A stretch of 7,413 nucleotides of DNA, taken from NCBI GenBank assembly GCA_017614275.1, contig JAGACE010000097.1:1-7413 (forward strand). The letters run 5' to 3'. Below the pieces are notes generated by a model that had not been told where the DNA came from, searched no databases, and saw nothing but the letters and a program-made list of their open reading frames with translations. How positions within the stretch are numbered: position 1 is the stretch's first letter; each line of letters begins with the position of its first letter. Positions 5,039-7,413 of this stretch are shown here, one piece after another. The DNA comes from Clostridia bacterium (GTDB taxonomy: Bacteria > Bacillota > Clostridia > Oscillospirales > Acutalibacteraceae). A program made the translations under genes and the position numbers.

Positions 5039-5086
5039 AAAAAGGGACTACAGACGCTGAATTTCGCGTTCTGTAGTCCCTTTTTT
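5039..5086. terminator. Terminator-like hairpin, copy D, inverted relative to copy A
   Basis: AAAAAGGGACTACAGACGC (5039-5057) pairs with GCGTTCTGTAGTCCCTTTTT (5066-5085), with a single extra base on the right arm. Read on the minus strand it matches copy A including most of the loop (GAAATTCA against GAATCTCA). It lies 58 bases beyond the stop of the nitrilase-family gene and is the likely terminator of that minus-strand operon. A further weak hairpin (GTGCC..CGGC with GCCGGCAC, inner TCGAG with CTCGA) lies at about 5095-5133. With copies B and C it fills the gene-free stretch 4837-5144. Confidence 0.82.
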
Positions 5087-5144
5087 GTCAGTCAGTGCCC
5101 CGGCAGTCGAGTTCTTTGGCCTCGAAAGCCGGCACCTTGGCTCA

Positions 5145-6143
5145 TCATTTGATGCGCTTCCGGTATTTGAGCATCGTCGGGAAATCGAAGACCGTGTTGA
5201 GGACGGCCGAGCCGTAGAACCGGATGTTCGTCAGGATCACGTCGCCCAGCGCCATGTATTTCTCATGCTTGTCCTGCTGCTCCCGGAGCATCGCCAGGTG
5301 CTCTTCGGGGGTGAAGTCCATCGCCTTGTAATAGGCCGCGATGGCTTCCTGCGGGTCGATGTCGACGACGATCTTGTCCTCGCCCCAGCCCTTGGTCTCC
5401 GCGAGGATCTCGCCGAGCGGCGTCATGACGCGGGCGTGTCCGGCCTCCGCGTTCAGCGTGTCCTCCGGGCGGCAGCCGAGGTTGCAGTCCACATAGACGA
5501 CGCCGTTCTCCATGGCACGGTTCCGCCCGGCGTAGCGGTGCAGCTGCATGGAGATGTCCAGGTCCCCGAGCCGGCGGTCCAGTCCGGGCCAGGCCGTCGG
5601 GTTGATGATGATCTCCGCGCCCTTGAGTTTCAGCGCGCGCACCGTGTCCGGCGAGTTCTTGTCGAAGCAGATGATGAAGCCGACCTTCCCGTAGGCCGTG
5701 TCGAACACCTCGGACCCCTTGTCCCCCGCCAGGAACATCATCTTCTCGGTCCCGGCGCGATGCACTTTGCGGTAGGTCCCGACCAGCCCCTCCGGACCGA
5801 CCAGCACCGCGGTGTTGTAGATCCGGTCTTCATAGAACTGGTCCCGCTCGATCATCGTCCAGGCGATGTACATGTCGTACTTCTTCGCCTGCTCCATCAT
5901 CAGCTGGACGGTCTCCCCCTGCGGGATCAGCTCCGCGTTCTCCTCAAAGTGTTTCTTCTCCGCTTTGCTGACATAGTTCATGCTGATGTCGTCCGGGAGC
6001 CCCGTGCTGGAATACTCGGGGAGCACCAGGATGTTGACGCCGTTCGCCGCGGCGTCCTCGATGTACTTCACGTAGTTCTTCAGATTCGTCGCCTTGCTGT
6101 CGGTCGTGACGAGCGACACGCATTCGATGCGGACCTTTCCCAT
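5145..6143 (-). CDS. Nitrilase-superfamily carbon-nitrogen hydrolase
   Basis: This 332-residue protein has the Glu-Lys-Cys triad of the nitrilase superfamily: E43 in VLPEYSSTG, K126 in YRKVHRAG and C159 in IICFDKNSPDTVRALKLKGA. E133 is a plausible second conserved glutamate. Members hydrolyse amides, N-carbamoyl compounds or nitriles through a cysteine thioester. C-F-D after the nucleophile and the 'GAEIIINPTAW' segment are typical of the amidase and carbamoylase branches. Substrate is unknown. I chose the ATG at 6143 because GGAGGG (6158-6153) lies nine bases upstream and MGKVRIECVSL starts strand one; the 20 extra upstream codons overlap the end of the radical SAM gene. It follows that gene after 35 bases with no terminator or promoter seen, so it is probably the last gene of the AmmeMemoRadiSam operon. 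Confidence 0.9.
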   Translation of the reverse strand: MGKVRIECVSLVTTDSKATNLKNYVKYIEDAAANGVNILVLPEYSSTGLPDDISMNYVSKAEKKHFEENAELIPQGETVQLMMEQAKKYDMYIAWTMIERDQFYEDRIYNTAVLVGPEGLVGTYRKVHRAGTEKMMFLAGDKGSEVFDTAYGKVGFIICFDKNSPDTVRALKLKGAEIIINPTAWPGLDRRLGDLDISMQLHRYAGRNRAMENGVVYVDCNLGCRPEDTLNAEAGHARVMTPLGEILAETKGWGEDKIVVDIDPQEAIAAYYKAMDFTPEEHLAMLREQQDKHEKYMALGDVILTNIRFYGSAVLNTVFDFPTMLKYRKRIK

Positions 6144-6178
6144 AACTCTTTTCCCTCCGTTATCGTATTGTTTTTTAT

Positions 6179-7024
6179 TCAACAGTTGCCTGTGTAGACC
6201 CATGGCAGGGATTCCCGCGCCACCTCGGCCAGGCGATAGACGGTTTTAACGTCGGTCGCGCCCCGGTCCTGCATGTGGAACCGCGGGAAAAAGCGGGAGA
6301 TGTGCAGAGGGACGCTCTCGCCGTCCGGCTCCTTCAGCCGGCCGACCCATTCGGACAGGTCCCTCATTTCTTCGTCGGTGTCGTTTTTGCCGGGGACGAT
6401 CAGGGTCGTCAGCTCCACGTGGCAGGTCTTCACCGCTTCCTCGATGAAGGCCAGGACCTGCGGCAGGTCGCCGCCGAGCTCCCGGTACCAGCGGTCTGTG
6501 AAGCCCTTCAGGTCGATGTTCATCGCGTCGATGTACGGGCTCAGCTCTTCCAGGACCGCGAGCTCCGCCGTCCCGTTGGTGACCATGACGTTCTTCATGC
6601 CGTGCTCCCGGACGAGCTTCGCGGTGTCCCGCACGAACTCGTATCCGATCAGCGGTTCGTTGTAGGTGAAGGCCACGCCGAGGTTGCCCCTCGGCTGTGT
6701 CTCCGCCGCCAGTTCGGCCAGCGCCTCGGGGCGGATGGTCTCGGCCGTGTCGGCGAATCGCCTCGCCTGCTCCGACCACGAGATCTCATGGTTCTGACAG
6801 AAGGGGCAGCGCAGATTGCACCCGAAGCTCCCCACCGACAGGATGAGGCTCCCCGGATAAAACCGCGCCAGCGGCTTCTTCTCGATCGGGTCCAGCGCCA
6901 GCGAGGTGATCCTGCCGTAATTGAAGGCTTCCACCCGGCCGTCTCGGGCGATGCGTCCGCCGCAAAAGCCGAGCTGCCCCTCCTCTAATTGACAATGTCT
7001 GAAACAGACGCCGCATTCCGCCAT
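6179..7024 (-). CDS. amrS: AmmeMemoRadiSam system radical SAM enzyme
   Basis: This 281-residue protein has the radical SAM motif C69-NLR-C73-PF-C76 in GSFGCNLRCPFCQNHEIS, which holds the [4Fe-4S] cluster that cleaves S-adenosylmethionine. Upstream is a second cysteine cluster, C4-GV-C7-FRH-C11 and C21 (with C21-GGR), typical of this PflA-related group. EKKPLARFYPGSLILSVGSF and the C-terminal 'WVYTGNC' are also characteristic. It is always found with AMMECR1 and MEMO domains, and the reaction of this conserved trio is not established. The start ATG at 7024 is preceded by GGGAGAAG (7037-7030) and begins MAECGVCFRHC; the longer open frame upstream overlaps the AMMECR1 gene in another frame. A perfect 12-bp palindrome (CGCAACGTTGCG, 7037-7048) lies in the gap to the upstream gene. 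Confidence 0.93.
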   Translation of the reverse strand: MAECGVCFRHCQLEEGQLGFCGGRIARDGRVEAFNYGRITSLALDPIEKKPLARFYPGSLILSVGSFGCNLRCPFCQNHEISWSEQARRFADTAETIRPEALAELAAETQPRGNLGVAFTYNEPLIGYEFVRDTAKLVREHGMKNVMVTNGTAELAVLEELSPYIDAMNIDLKGFTDRWYRELGGDLPQVLAFIEEAVKTCHVELTTLIVPGKNDTDEEMRDLSEWVGRLKEPDGESVPLHISRFFPRFHMQDRGATDVKTVYRLAEVARESLPWVYTGNC

Positions 7025-7049
7025 AGTATCTTCTCCCGCAACGTTGCGC

Positions 7050-7413
7050 TCAGTAATGTCGGACGACTTCGAACCGTTCGAGTTCGTACGGTTCGGATTC
7101 TCGGATGCCGCCCTTTTGGCGCGCGATGTCGATCTGCTCTTCCACGGTGTCCACGCCGTCCAGGTTCGGCAGCAGCAGCCCGCGTTTCCGGCCGTGGCTG
7201 ACGACGACGCCGTACCGTTTGACGTCCAGCTCGCTCGGAGAGGCGATCGGTTCCAGGTCGCCCAGAACGTCGACGCTGATCTCCAGAGCGGGCAGTTCCG
7301 CCGCGGTGATCGGCGGGAAGCGCGGGTCCGAGGAACAGGCACTGATCGCGTTCTGGATGATCTCCTCCGCGATGCTGTCCTGCGTGGCCATGATCGTGCC
7401 GATGCAGCCGCGC
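7050..7413 (-). CDS. amrA: AMMECR1-domain protein of the AmmeMemoRadiSam system (5' end outside window)
   Basis: The visible 120 residues start RGCIGTIMATQDSIAEEIIQ and continue with SDPRFPPITAAELPALEISV and 'RYGVVVSHGRKRGLLLPNLDGVDTVEEQIDIARQKGGI'. The R-G-C-I-G-T block, 'DPRFPP', 'ELPxLEISVDVL' and 'GLLLPN' are hallmarks of the AMMECR1 fold. The ATG at 7391 is internal, because the RGCIGT motif lies before it in the same frame, so the gene runs off the right edge. In Clostridia the AMMECR1 domain is often fused behind a MEMO-like domain in one protein of about 450-470 residues, and that is the likely arrangement here, but it cannot be seen. Its molecular role is unknown. The radical SAM gene follows after 25 bases. 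Confidence 0.92.
   Translation of the reverse strand, partial: RGCIGTIMATQDSIAEEIIQNAISACSSDPRFPPITAAELPALEISVDVLGDLEPIASPSELDVKRYGVVVSHGRKRGLLLPNLDGVDTVEEQIDIARQKGGIRESEPYELERFEVVRHY

Noticed and set aside
5085..6197. Plus-strand open frame of 370 codons
   Set aside because: It is opposite the nitrilase-family gene, which has a clear catalytic triad and ribosome binding site. The frame has no recognisable domain.
7025..7342. N-terminal extension of the radical SAM protein
   Set aside because: It overlaps the AMMECR1 gene in another frame. The family start MAECGVC with a ribosome binding site is at 7024.
7389..7391. ATG as the start of the AMMECR1 gene
   Set aside because: The conserved RGCIGT motif lies upstream in frame, so the gene continues beyond the window.
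1..7413. tRNA or rRNA genes, CRISPR arrays, insertion sequences, phage genes
   Set aside because: No cloverleaf with a CCA-type end, regularly spaced repeats, transposase or phage protein was seen on either strand.

Overview
The window looks like chromosomal DNA from a GC-rich anaerobic Firmicute, probably a gut-type Clostridium relative (class Clostridia). The reasons are strong AGGAGG-type ribosome binding sites before nearly every gene, Rho-independent terminators, and anaerobe-associated families: a NifX-like iron-molybdenum cofactor protein, a desulfoferrodoxin domain and the AmmeMemoRadiSam radical SAM set. The assignment is an inference; no rRNA or other taxonomic marker is present.

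Layout. The left block is on the minus strand: a NifX/NifB-family protein cut by the window edge (1-244) and a nucleoside 2-deoxyribosyltransferase-like enzyme (314-739). The centre is on the plus strand: a 27-residue hydrophobic peptide with its own promoter and terminator (876-959), a GNAT acetyltransferase (1034-1585), an XRE regulator with a zinc ribbon (1649-2413), a second GNAT behind a structured leader (2695-3321), an alpha/beta hydrolase (3394-4194) and an XRE regulator fused to a desulfoferrodoxin-like module (4249-4836). The right block is again on the minus strand, reading leftwards: the AMMECR1 domain (7413-7050, cut by the window edge), the AmmeMemoRadiSam radical SAM enzyme (7024-6179) and a nitrilase-superfamily hydrolase (6143-5145). 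These three are tightly spaced and probably form one operon. The plus and minus blocks converge on 4837-5144, which holds three terminator-like repeats. A fourth copy lies at 2466-2511.

How the parts may work together. The central block resembles a set of small stress or detoxification units, with acetyltransferases and a hydrolase interleaved with two sensor-like XRE regulators that carry metal-binding cysteine clusters. Both GNAT genes follow a very small ORF and a hairpin arrangement that suggests leader-controlled expression. In the first, a terminator sits between the small ORF and the GNAT with almost no room for another promoter. In the second, two mutually exclusive hairpins lie next to a possible 12-codon TTG-start leader peptide, and one of them can free a CCTCC stretch complementary to the GNAT ribosome binding site.

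The most promising points are the second GNAT leader, the XRE-desulfoferrodoxin fusion that keeps all predicted iron ligands but lacks the usual Glu-Lys pair before the first histidine, the 27-residue peptide unit, and the oriented, imperfectly palindromic repeat family.
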